Notes under the pieces: model-generated | Seen by the model: the letters and a program-made list of their open reading frames with translations, nothing else | Told to the model about the DNA's origin: nothing | The model's database searches: none | Translations under genes and position numbers: made by a program | Assembly: GCA_028671895.1 (NCBI GenBank) | Contig: JAPMAC010000221.1 | Coordinates: 3,410,001 to 3,474,000, forward strand | Direction of reading: 5' to 3' | Length of the DNA stretch: 64,000 nucleotides | From: Oenanthe sinensis | Taxonomy: Eukaryota; Streptophyta; Magnoliopsida; Apiales; Apiaceae | Shown here: positions 18,658-30,076 of the stretch, piece after piece | Position numbering within the stretch: the first letter of the stretch is position 1 | Layout: each line of letters opens with the position of its first letter

Positions 18658-19706
18658 GAATTGATTTAAGCTCATAAATATTTAATGTTAATATTTAAAA
18701 AATTCATGAGACTTGAATTAATAAAGTCCTAGGGTTTATAAATTTTTGGAAAATTATCTCAAGATTAAATTAATATTCTTAATAGATAATTATTTCAATT
18801 ATAGCATAAGTACTTATATTTAATGTTAAGCATTAGTACATAAATTATTATATATTTCACTAATTATTATTGTACATCAATATAAATGATTATGTTATTA
18901 ATTTATTAATTAATTTACTCATTAAATTAATTCAAGCATGAGTTAATTTAATTCCTAAATTAATTAGATCAGTTATTAATATAAATATTTATCATATATC
19001 TTTAATAATTTATTATTATGTAAATTATTGTTATTTGTCTTAAAGTTTCTAAAGGAAAATTGCTTGTTAATATTTATTTTATAATTATTAATTTATCTAA
19101 AATTCGAATAAGATTTTTATTATTTTATTTCGAATTTAGAAACAATTAATAATATAAGTAATTATTCTATATTTATCTATAATAGTTCAACATTACTTAT
19201 TTTATAAAGAAATTCTGCATGACTTTTCTCTTTAATAGAAAGTCATACCAAGTTCTTATAAAAATAAGTCATACTGACTATTTATGAGTATTATACTTTA
19301 TTAATTTTAATACACCATGACTTATTTAAAGAAAATCGGCATGAATTTTTATTTTAATAAAAAAGTCATACCGAGCTTTAACTTAAATAAGTCATACCAA
19401 TCAAAAACTCGGTATGACATTTGAAAGTCATACCGACGGATTAGTATGTCATTTTTTCTCTGTATGACCTTTTTAAAAAAAAAAATCATACCGAGCCATA
19501 TTGTCCTATTTTGTTTTAATAAGTAATATTAAGGTTTTCTTTTAATAAGTAATAATTAAGTCATATTCAGCTTTATTCAGTAATATACACGATACACGCA
19601 TATATCATTGATCAGACTTCTGCAATTCTTTGTGAATCCATTGATAATCTTCTAAAAACAACTGCTAACAGTTGTTATACCTTGTTTTCAAGCTTATGCT
19701 TGCTAT
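18658..19706 (+). repeat. Element B: post-pol spacer with word array B2; third ORF and 3' LTR missing
   Basis: The spacer is AT-rich and non-coding. Between about 19200 and 19500 it repeats AAGTCATACCGA words in both orientations, including a perfect hairpin TCGGTATGAC (19409-19418) with GTCATACCGA (19427-19436) and an 8-nt loop. Element C starts abruptly at 19707. What follows C is not B sequence, so the B third ORF, PPT and 3' LTR have been lost. The part of the spacer after the array (about 19480-19696) has no ATG. Confidence 0.75.
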
Positions 19707-21297
19707 TGTTAGTATTGGTTTCCTAGAGACAATACTTTTAATGTTTTATTGAAAACAATTAAGGATTATGTTTTATGTGATTATTTAATTATTATTTATT
19801 ATGTCTTTATTTACTGCGTTATAAATTGAAAGGATAATAAATGTCCTTGGAATATTAATACGTAATATATATCTTTAAGTATGTGACTTAAAAATGAGAT
19901 TATATGAATAATATTTTATTCCTAAAATTCCCTAGTCAAGTATTATTATTTAAGGACAATAATAATGCAATAAGACTAGTATGTTTGTTGACGGATGACC
20001 ACATCTTATTGTTCATAGGTATGGTGATACTAAAGTCAAGAACATAAGTGTATGTATCAATACATGACACTGGAAAGACCCGCCGTGAGATTCTACATGT
20101 TAATAAGTGTCATAAAAAATCTGACTGTGATAATGATGTAATGATCCTCTGACTTGAAATCATTATATTTCTATACGAGAATTAATATACTTTGATTACA
20201 CTCAAAGTTACCTTTAACCGGGTAATGATAAAGGTGTACATTGGGTATGCTATGAATCGTATGAGGAATATGAATGATAAATATAGGATTTAACCCTCCA
20301 ATTCTAGGAGTGATATTATTGGCCTCTTGATTGAGTGAGACTATGAAATGCATGGCCATGCTCAAATATTGATTTGTTTAAATAGTCTACTCATTGATCA
20401 AGGAAACCGAGATTAAACGTTGAAGAGGATGACACTATACATGCCTCGAGTTTGATCTATAATATAAGGTTAAAGGGATTATATTACATGGAACATTATT
20501 CACGAAAGGTTTAATTGAATCACCAATTATTATTGTTACTTGGGTAGCAATGATGTATTACTAGATGACGCTCATTGTTTATAATTTTATTATTAGATAA
20601 TAAAATTATTGCCAACGTAATAATAACCTAAAGGGTCACACACAAAGAACGTCAAAATTGAGGTTTATTTAAATTACGAATTTAAATATATTATTGTTTA
20701 TTCGAATTTAATTATTGAATTAATTAAGTGAGACTTGATTAATTATATTAGAATTCGGATTTAATAAGTATTATTATTATTCGAATTTAATTATTGAATT
20801 AATTAAGTGGGACTTGATTAATTATATTAGAATTCAGATTTAATAATAATAATAACCCAAAGTCATAATGGGTTTTGGAAACCACATGGATTAGGGTTAG
20901 GCCCAAAATCTCTCTCTCCCCTATATATACATAATGATATATAGTATTAGGGTTTAATCATCAAATTTCGTTTTAGAGAAAAACCCTAGCTGCTCAACAT
21001 CAAGAGAGGCTAGAGAAAGAGAGAGAGAGGGGCAAACAATTCGGCTAGTACCGACTCCGGTGATCGTAGGACGATCGGGAGTTCGTGTGGACTTCTTTAG
21101 AGAGCAAATCTTTGCAACAAAGGACTGCTGTGATTCATCTTTCTGGACCTCCATTAAACAGCATACGAAAGCTTTGTTAAGGTACATACTTCTTCACCAT
21201 AATCATCCAACGTTATACATGGATCCTGCGATTGAGTTTCGATTTTTTTATTGTTTTTACGTTAATTCCGCTGCGTTTTCATGCCTGAAACCCTTCA
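19707..21297 (+). repeat. Element C: 5' LTR (1591 bp)
   Basis: It starts TGTTAGTATTGG and ends ACCCTTCA before the PBS. A TATA-like TATATATAC lies at 20922-20930, and an A/G-rich leader (AGAGAAAGAGAGAG) follows around 21010. By eye it is nearly the same as the reverse complement of 57021-58616, and closer to that than to its own partner at 24758. Confidence 0.9.
20701..20848 (+). repeat. 79-bp tandem duplication inside the C 5' LTR
   Basis: Two adjacent copies begin at 20701 and 20780 (TTCGAATTTAATTATTGAAT...). The same duplication with the same 79-bp period is in the H LTR (57481 and 57560). The C 3' LTR has a single copy near 25745-25815, which makes the duplication a subfamily marker. Confidence 0.85.
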
Positions 21298-21298
21298 A

Positions 21299-21314
21299 TG
21301 GCATCAGAGCTACG
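21299..21314 (+). promoter_or_regulatory. Primer-binding site of element C
   Basis: TGGCATCAGAGCTACG follows the 5' LTR. It differs from the element E site (TGGTATCAGAGCTACG) at one position in the initiator-Met tRNA match. Confidence 0.85.
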
Positions 21315-23119
21315 TGTATAATGGGATGATTTGGTTATGTGTTTAACAGTTTTTCGATGTATGTAAACATATATATGATATGCCATGACTATATATTGAT
21401 ATATATGTTTTATATGATTTTGAATATATGATATTCATGTGTTGTATAATCATGGGATGATTGTGTGTATTGCTGTATATATATGATACATGTTTGTTCT
21501 TGTTATGGAAATCGTATTCGATACGAATTCTGAAACGGTTTCGGTAGATTTTCTGAAATCTGTGTCCAGTGTTCGATTTTCGCAAATGATATATGTTTTC
21601 TGACTGGAATCGTGTCACTGAGCAATACTGACTTTATCAGCTTCGCGTCTGTAAGCCGTTTGACGACGTTACAGGCCCCGAAACGGCGATTTATTATTTT
21701 CTGAAATTTATTTGATTTTCTGAAATTTTGAAATTTATTATATATGATTATATGATATGTTTATATAATCTGAGATATATTACATGTGTTATGTGATAAC
21801 ATGGTGGATGGTTATGGCCTAAAGACCCATAGGATAGTGGTTTTGTTTTATGGTTTTGGTTTCTAAATACGACTTGCATGTCGTTTATTCATTGTAATTG
21901 TTAATCTCGAATATAACTCGAGTTCTTCTTGTAATTTCATTAGAATAGATTTATTTATTATTCAATGTAATTGTTCAATGGAGACTTGAAAGAAAGGAAA
22001 CTAGGAGGCAATCCAGATGATGGAGCAATGAAGAAGATAAAGACATGTAATAGTGTAGTATTTTAAACCACCATAGATTGACCTTGATAATTCCATTAGC
22101 TTGGAAATATCACATAGGATAGGGTCATAACCAAACACGTTTAATTTATGCATAATACATATATGTATATGAATGCATGTGTAGATATGTATGTGTTGGA
22201 ATGATGTATGTATTAGATACGACACCCATGCCATGTCTGCTTAAGAAAGATAAAATCTGTAACGATTCAAGATTTTAAAATTAACAAACGATCATGAGAT
22301 TCTTGTGTTTATGAAATATGGATTTTTAAAACACGGAATTAAATATTGATTTTTGATATCTATAATTGGGATTTTCTGACAAAAACGGATATGTGTATTC
22401 GTAAGGCTGATGGGTTTTAAGTGTGACCACTAGTATTCTCCATCTACCTGGGAAATGAACAATTTAAGATGTCAATTTGAAATATTTGGTTCAAGGAAAA
22501 ATTGAGGATCTCTTTATGATGTGATCATGATCGTTATAAATTTTCTAAACCCCTTAACAAAATATTAAGTTTTACTCGGATGCTTTCCAATGAATGAACA
22601 CTCATCGAATCTTAGATCGATTAGGGGAAGGACTGTCAGTGGCAGGGGACTCCTATCTATCGTGGTGAGATGCGACGAATATAAATGGTTATATTCGGCC
22701 GTTGTATCATTAGGTCTAACTTAACTGAGTCGTCATAATAAGGTGAAAATAAGCGGTTATATTCAACCATTATGAACTTAGAAGCATAGAGTTTGGTTAA
22801 AAGTCTATTAGATAGATAAGATCAATCGTTGTTCACCAAACTATCCAAGAATTATATATGATATAATTGAAAACTGTTGTCTACCTAAATAATCATTTTT
22901 TAAGGACTTCCAGTGGATGACTTAGGACATGACGAAATATGGATCTTGGCTCACTAGAAAGAATTATTGGATATACTTTCCAAATTAATAGTAAGGGCTA
23001 TTAATTTGATAAAAATAGTGGGAGATATATTATGAATATATCATAATCATTTGAACATAATAAATAACTCAGACAATCTATTGTTTATTTTATGCATTTT
23101 AAACATTGTAGATATTTAA
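21315..23119 (+). other. Element C: long untranslated leader
   Basis: About 1.8 kb lie between PBS and gag with no credible coding sequence. The second half (about 22290-23110) is closely similar to the leaders of E (about 35900-36740) and H (reverse complement), so it is probably functional RNA (packaging or translation). The gag ATG follows TTGTAGATATTTAA, which resembles a 3' splice site. Confidence 0.75.
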
Positions 23120-23746
23120 ATGGCAAACAATACAAATACTTTCTCCGTACGAGCAACCCTTGAGAAGGACAAGCTGACAGGAACTAACTTCCTGGATTGG
23201 TATAGGAATTTGAGGATTGTCCTCAGGCAAGAGCGTAAGCTCCATGTCATTGAAATTCCTTCACCTGCTCCTCCTGCTGAGAATGCAACTCGCGTTCAGC
23301 AAAATGCTTATCAGAAGCATATTGATGATGCGAATGATATTGCATGTCTCATGCTGACAACCATGAGTGTTGAGCTTCAAAAACAACATGAGCATATGGA
23401 TGCTTATGAGATGATTGAATACCTTCAAAGAATGTTTGAGGGACAAGCTCGTCAAGAAAGGTTCGACACGAGCAAAACACTGTATGCTTACAAACAGAGA
23501 GAGCGTGAACATGTTGAACCACATGTTCTGAAGATGATAGGTTATATTGAATATCTTGATACTTTGGGTTTCCCGATTGGTTTGGAAGCTCAGATTGACT
23601 TAATCTTGCAATCTCTGAACCACAACTATACTCATTTTGTTATGAACTACAATATGAATGAGATAGACAAAACACCCACTAAATTGTTGGCCATGTTACG
23701 AACTACTGAAACCAACATGAAAAGGCTGAACCTGCTGCCATGTTGA
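23120..23746 (+). pseudogene. Element C: Gag N-terminal part
   Basis: Open stretch of 208 residues, a Copia Gag (SVRATLEKDKLTG, FLDWYRNLRIVLRQE, LDTLGFPIG). Compared with element E it has a one-base deletion near 23722, after which the frame runs to a TGA at 23744-23746. The next segment opens with an overlapping ATG. Element H carries the same deletion. Confidence 0.85.
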
Positions 23747-24125
23747 TGGTAGATAACAAAGGTAAGGCTAATAGGAAAGGCAAATGGAAGAGAAAGAAGA
23801 AGATTGGATCTGCTTCTGGTCCCAAGCCAAAGACTAATCCCAAACAGGCTTTAAAGCCTAAGGGTGTTGTTGCAAAGGGTGATTGTCACTACTATGGTAA
23901 ACCAGGTCATTGGAAGAGAAACTGTCATGCTTATTTGGAGGATCTGAAGAAGAAGAAGGCTGATCAAGCTTCTGATTCAGGTATTTATGTTATAGAGGTT
24001 AATTTGTCAACTTCTACATCATGGGTATTGGAGACTGGATGTGGTTCTCACATTTGTATAAATGTACATGAACTACAAAGGAGTAGGACTTTGGCTAAAG
24101 GAGAGGTCGACCTACGAGTTGACAA
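23740..24125 (+). pseudogene. Element C: nucleocapsid and protease start
   Basis: The segment is in the frame after the one-base deletion. It has a basic K/G-rich region, then a knuckle in which the second cysteine is tyrosine (CHYYGKPGHWKRNC), as in element H, then the protease start with TGCGSHIC where E has DTGCASHIC (here ETG). It breaks off at 24125 at the internal deletion. Confidence 0.85.
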
Positions 24126-24150
24126 TGGATGTGGTTCTCACATTTGTATA
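24126..24150 (+). other. Element C: 25-bp templated filler at the deletion junction
   Basis: TGGATGTGGTTCTCACATTT and the five bases after it repeat 24036-24060 exactly, 90 bp upstream. The block sits exactly where protease sequence jumps to the end of RT/RNase H. It looks like filler copied in during the event that made the deletion. Confidence 0.85.
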
Positions 24151-24743
24151 TGGATAATTCAGGTGAAGGTCACTGGATAATAGTCAAGAATATTCTTAAG
24201 TACCTGAAGAGGACTAAAGATCAATTCTTGGTATATGGAGGAGAAGAAAAGCTGGTTGTAAAAGGTTACACCGATGCTATTTTCCAGACAGACAAGGATG
24301 ATTCGATTTCTCAGTATGGGTTTTGTTTTGTCTAAATGGAGGTGCTGTAAGATGGAAAAGTTCGAAGCAAGAGACGGTTGCTGATTCTACAATGGAGGCT
24401 GAGTATATAGCTTCCTGTGAAGCAGCCAAGGAGGCTGTTTGGATTCGGAAATTTATTACAGGTCTTGGTGTGGTTCTTTCAGTAGCAGATCCGATAGATT
24501 TATACTGCGATAATAATAGAGCCATTTCGCAGGCTAAGGAACCAAGGTCTCATTCCCGACCAAAGCATATACTCAGACGATATCATCTTCTTCGAGAGAT
24601 TAATAATCGAAGGGATATACATATGATTAACAAAGCATACAAATGATAACATTGCTGATCCACTAACCAAGGCTTTGTCGTAGCAGAAACACGAAGGTCA
24701 TACTAGTTCCATGGGTATTAGATACATGAGAGATTTGCTATAG
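24151..24743 (+). pseudogene. Element C: RNase H remnant
   Basis: It resumes at the RT/RNase H boundary (NILKYLKRTKD, GYTDA), with frameshifts near 24330 and 24630. Motifs STMEAEYIAS and LYCDNN and the terminal SSMGIRYMRD are readable in sequence order. It ends with a TAG at 24741-24743 right before the PPT. Integrase and nearly all of RT are absent. Confidence 0.85.
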
Positions 24744-24746
24744 TAC

Positions 24747-24757
24747 AAGTGGGAGAT
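24747..24757 (+). promoter_or_regulatory. Polypurine tract of element C
   Basis: AAGTGGGAGAT immediately precedes the 3' LTR. The same tract is in element E (40725-40735). Confidence 0.8.
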
Positions 24758-26278
24758 TGTTAGTATTGGTATCCTAGAGACAATACTTTTATATTTTATT
24801 GAAAACAATTGAGGATTATGTTTTATTTGATTATTTAATTAACATTTGTTATGTCTTTATTAACTGCGTTATAAATTGAAAGCATAATAAATGTCCTTGA
24901 AATATTAACAACCATTATATACCTTTAAGTATGTGACTTAAAAATGAGATTATATTAATAATATTTTATTCCTAAAATTCCCTAGTCGAGTATTATTATT
25001 TAAGGACAATAATAATGTAATAATACTAGTGTTTTTGTTGACAGATGACCGCATCTCATTGGTCATAGGTATGGTGATACTAAAGTCAAGAACATAAGTG
25101 CATGTCTCAATGCATGACACTGGAAAGACCCGCCATAAGATTCTACATGTTAATAAGTGTCATAAGGAATTCTCACTATGATAATAATGTAATGATCTTC
25201 TGACTTGGAATTATTATATTTCTATACGAGAATTAATACACTTTGATTATACTCAAAGTTACCTTTAACCGGGTAATGATAAAGGTGGACATTGAGTATG
25301 CTATGAATTGTATGAGGAATATGAATGATAGATATAATATTTAAACCTCCGATTTTAGGAGTGATATTATTGGTCTCTTGATTGAGTGAGACTATGAAAT
25401 GCATGGCCGTGCTCAAATATTGATTTGTTTAATAGTCTACTCATTGATCAAGGAAACCAAGGTTAAACATTGAAGAGGATGACACATTACATGCCTCGAG
25501 TTTGATCTATAATATAAGGTTAAAGGGATTATATTACATTACACATTATTCACGAAAGGTTTAATTGAATCACCAATTATTATTGTTACTTGGGTAACAA
25601 CGATGTATTACTAGATATCGCTCAATGTTTATAATTTTATTATTAGAAAATAAAATTATTGCCAACGTAATAATAACCTAAATGGTCACACACAAAGAAC
25701 ATTTAAACGGAGCTTTATTTAAATTATGAATTTAAATATTTTATTATTATTTGGAATTTAATTATTAAATTAATTAAGTGGGACTTGATTAATTATATTA
25801 TAATTCGAATTTAATAATAACCCAAAATTAGAATAGTTTTTTTTAAAGGAGACCTCATGGATTAGAGTTTGGCCAAATTATCTCAAGCTCATATAAATAC
25901 ATAAGTAAGTATTTAGGAGCCTTATACTTAACATCTCATTTTTATCAGAAAAACCCTAGCAGCCGTACACAAGGGAGAGGCTAGCAAGTGAGAGAGAAAG
26001 AAGAGATAAATCAGGCTGTTCTTGGCTAGTACCATCTCCGCTGATCGTTAGACGAATCGACGTTTGTGTGGATACCGTTAGAGAGTAGTTCCTGAAGAAG
26101 GGGCTGCTGTGATTCGTTAAGCAAGGACCTCCTATTAACAACAATTCTTAAAGCTTCTAAGGTACATACTTCATTCACCATAATCATCCAATGTTATACA
26201 TGTATCCTGCGATTGTTTTTCGATTGGTTTTTGGTTTTTACGTTATTTTCGCTGTGTTTTCATGCCCGAAACCCATCA
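24758..26278 (+). repeat. Element C: 3' LTR (1521 bp), diverged from the 5' LTR
   Basis: It starts TGTTAGTATTGG and ends ACCCATCA. Many substitutions and indels separate it from 19707-21297, especially after about 25700, and it has one rather than two copies of the 79-bp unit. It therefore represents another subfamily or a much older insertion. Confidence 0.85.
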
Positions 26279-27660
26279 GCTCAGGCGGTCCAGGCACCTA
26301 GAAGGCCTAGGCCGACCAGGGCCAGCCAACTAGGCACCTAGAACACCTCGACCGATCAAGGCTGGGAGATCAGGCCCCTGAGAGGCTATAGTTGACTAGA
26401 CCACTTCTAAATTAAAGAGAATTCCGTAAGTTTCGCGTGGACTATAAGATCGTCCAATTCTGATTTCTGGAACTCAAGATATTGCCCAAATAGTGTATGC
26501 AACACGTATAGCCCAATAAATATGAGAATAAAAATCCTATAGAATATATATAAAAATATATTCTATCACCATGGTGCCTGGAAGGCTCGACCAACACAGT
26601 CAGTTGGCAGCTAGGCCCCGTTTTGGCTAATTTGATGACCTCGATGGCTTCAAGATCTGATTTTGGGCAGTTATGTCTCGAAAAATGAAAATTTTCAGAT
26701 TTTTGGATTTACCCCGGTTAGGGTCGATTAGTATAATCCTATTCAAAATTATCCTATATTAAGGTTGTTTAGTGATGCTCGCATGTTGGTTATCCCCAAT
26801 TAGGACCGATTAACGACGATTATCAAACACTTAGCCGTAATTAGGGGTAAAAATAGTGTAAACTATTGAGATTAACCTTAATTAGGGTGTATTAACGTTG
26901 AACGCCACTTAATTTGCCTCGATAGGGGTACACGCATCGTTAAAATACTTAGAAATGCACGAATCGTCGTAAACGTGTAGGTCGCTCCACACTTTACTAA
27001 AAAGGCGAAACCCAAAAAGGGTCGATAAGACACTAAGTCGAGACGAAAGACCTTCATAACTTCTATGAAACCTCAAGAAATTTTCCTAGAATTTAGGAGC
27101 AAATGATATGGGCTAAAATTGAGCCCTAATAACATAATTAGGTCAAAATATGGTCCAAAAGCCTAAAATCGGCTCAGTCCAAAAACCTGGGCACAAGGTC
27201 CGACTAAGACATGGTCACTATTAGACCCAAAACGCGCATGTATCAAGGACGCTTGATACATGCCCATGTCGGTCAACCGACTTGATCCTCAACCCAGGAT
27301 CATCATGGTCCGGAATCTTGACGATCCAGAACCATCCTGGAAGGCAACTCAAAGAGTAGCCCCCAAGACATATTGGTCAACAAGGAAACTGAGTTCAAAG
27401 CGGAAATTAAATCATAAATAGCAATGGCCGACAAATCATGACGGCAATCTAACTAGGAGACTTGCCCGCTAAGTCTCCAAACCCTAATTGAATACCTCCA
27501 CTCTCAATCATCTATATAAATGGTCTAACCGCTCATTCTTAGAACTACGTCTGGCTTAATTCTCAATACGCTTGAGATACGTAGGCATCTTACTAGAAAA
27601 GAGATTGTTCCGACAAGCAAGTGAAGCCATTAAAGGTTCAAATTCAGAACCCTATTATTA
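26279..27660 (+). repeat. Unassigned LTR-like sequence with TATA box
   Basis: No coding potential is visible. The base composition is clearly less AT-rich than its neighbours. The GGCACCTAGAA and CGACCA words recur near the start and a related GTGCCTGGAAGGCTCGACCA occurs at about 26573. A TATATAAAT lies at 27513-27521, followed by AGATACGTAGGCATC, a phrase also found after the TATA box of element F (about 43902). I infer a truncated or solo Gypsy LTR whose left end is cut by element C. No second copy is in the window. Confidence 0.4.
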
Positions 27661-29235
27661 AATACCCATTAACTATGACCTAGTTTTTGACCCATAGCAA
27701 TATTTTTTTAAAAAGTTTATTTTTTTTAATTACATAATCAACATGTCTTAATGTATACTAAGTGAAAAAATATATGATGAGTACATGTACTTGAGGAGAA
27801 ATCAAATCAATTTATAATATTATTAAATTTTTAAATATTAATAATATAAAATAATAATTTTTGTTGGTTTATATTGAATATTTAATAATTTTCTTATTTA
27901 TATTTAATATTAATTATATTAATAATTTTTGTTGGTTTATATTGAATATTTGAATATTTTATATTTTTATTTAATTTAATTAGTGTATGAATGTATAATT
28001 TAAATAAATTAACATAATTTTATAATTAATTTTTTTTATTATAAAAATATTAATAAATTTAAAATAAATAATAAAATTAAAAAATATGTGCAACACGGGT
28101 TTAAATTCTAATTTTATTATAAATAAACTAATAATAATAATGATATCCTGACAAAATATATATATATTTGATAAAATAATATAAAATAAAATATATATGA
28201 AATATTTTGTAAGAATTTTATAAGAAAATAAAATTCAGTTGAACTATAAAAATGTGATAATTGTGTTTGTTAATTGTACTTGGTAACTTGTTTGTTTTAT
28301 CAAATAAGCACCAAGGAGTATATATTATAATTATAAAATTACATCATTGTAAAATTTTTTAAATGTTATTTAATTAATGTGCACTTGTGCGGGAAATTAT
28401 GCAAGTTGATGTTATACTATAATAAAAATCAAATTAGGAATTTGATTATTGTAAAATTTGAAAAATAATTTAAATTTTTTTATACCATCACATTATCGCT
28501 CTATTATCTAGTTATTATATATATAAAGTCTATTTATTTAGCACATTAAACTGTCAACCTGTCATGCATAAATATCATATATATGATTAAAAAGAAAGGA
28601 GAACTATAATCTTATATATACTAAAAAAATTATTTTTGTCTAACTAAATAAAATGCTAAAACTACGATTAGTGAGTTTTGCCAAAACATCATCCTCCCGA
28701 AATTGATTGCACCTTGTGTGCATAATGCATGATACTACACAGTTTCTCCGAAACTTCACAGGCGAAAGAGTACAAGACATTCAGAAGAATTGGTATCAAT
28801 TCTTAAAGGAAAAAACTAATCGGAATTAGTTGGTAAATGCCCCGAACAAAAATTAATCGGAATGATTAATTGAGATCAATTTAATATTATATATAATTAA
28901 TTTTTATACATAATATAGATTTAAGTAACTATATAATAATATTTTCAAATAAGAGAGAACAAATTAACAAGTTAAATTAAATATCTGAAATTAAATTCAT
29001 AAAAAAATTAAGTTTTTAAGATCTGACCGATTGCGCAAGCTGGAAAAATATTTGCACAAACTTTCGAAATCTAGGCAATAAAATTAGTTGGATAAAATTG
29101 ATCGACCGCGATTTGTATGTATGTGCGTACAGTTATGACAGGCAAGTTGAGAAAGATCGATGATATTTTCAAATTGCAGAAGACATTTTAATGGTTAGAA
29201 AGGAATCTTAAACGAGGCTTAAGTTTGGTGCATGC
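27661..29235. other. AT-rich intergenic DNA, unassigned
   Basis: I see no gene. The first 900 bp are very AT-rich and include an imperfect direct repeat (AATTTTTGTTGGTTTATATT at about 27856 and 27926). About 28560-29235 is ordinary non-repetitive sequence as far as the window shows, and is probably the old target DNA into which element D inserted. Confidence 0.5.
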
Positions 29236-30011
29236 TGTTGGTGTCAGAATTTTATATGTCTGACGGGAATATCTTGACGTTGATACTAAGGACATGACGG
29301 GAACAATGGCGTCCGACGACAACTCAGCAGACACCAGAAACAGTCAAATAACTGTCCAGAATTTTAGGAAGGGATGATTATCTTATCCCTAAAATTTCGG
29401 ATCATGGAGATAATCACTCCTACAAGCTAGGCACGTGCTGATGAAGGTAGAGGCTAATATATATCAATATATTTGAGGATAATACAAGAACATCACACTC
29501 ACACTTCTACTTACACAATACATTACATACGATATAACCTTTTTCTACAAACGAGAGGGCAAAACCTAGGGGCAAAACCTACATCATCTCTGGGCAACCA
29601 TTTTTATCCACTACAACATACACACGCTACATGACAATACATGCCAAAGTGAAGATATACACACCATACATCACATACACTTCTACTCTACCACTAGAGT
29701 ACAGTTGTCGTCCTGGACATAGTCAGTTGCTGTCCTAGTATAATTTCTCATTTTCATACTTTGTATCTTCATTTTCTTCACTTGTAATCGTTGTTACATC
29801 ATTATAGTGGATCATATTTGGTTGGGGAAGGTCCCGCCTGCGGTTTTTATCTTTCAACGGGGGTTTTCCGCGTCACCAATCGCTTGTGTCTTGTTCTTTC
29901 TGTGTTCTTGTCGATTTCTATTGTGTTCTTGTTCTTAGCTTGTTCATACGAGTTAAACTCACTTGAAATCATTTAGACTTAATCTTTAACCTTCAAAATT
30001 TGACAAAAACA
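29236..30011 (+). repeat. Element D: 5' LTR
   Basis: It starts TGTTGGTGTCAGAATTTT and ends AATTTGACAAAAACA. It contains GTCCGACGAC-type words that recur in the interior. It is followed by the PBS. Confidence 0.95.
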
Positions 30012-30014
30012 GTT

Positions 30015-30030
30015 TGGCGCCGTCTGTGGG
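30015..30030 (+). promoter_or_regulatory. Primer-binding site of element D
   Basis: TGGCGCCGTCTGTGGG lies three bases after the LTR. This is a primer site typical of plant Tat-like Gypsy elements, not of Copia. Confidence 0.85.
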
Positions 30031-30076
30031 AAATTGATTAAAAGTTTAAGTGATTTTTGGTGAAACACACTCAACG

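Larger units (their letters stand above)
19707..26278 (+). mobile_element. Element C: internally deleted, apparently chimeric Copia
   Basis: The order is 5' LTR, PBS, long leader, gag, a deletion of most of protease, integrase and RT, RNase H remnant, PPT, 3' LTR. The 5' LTR and gag are close to element H, whereas the 3' LTR is clearly more diverged and lacks a 79-bp duplication present in both the C 5' LTR and the H LTR. The flanks (GCTAT left, GCTCA right) are not a clean target duplication. Two different insertions were probably joined. Confidence 0.8.

Noticed and set aside
18658..19706. Reading the region after B pol as the B 3' LTR
   Set aside because: It shares a word and AT-rich composition with the 5' LTR but not its order or termini. 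By position and content it matches the pol to third-ORF spacers of A and G.
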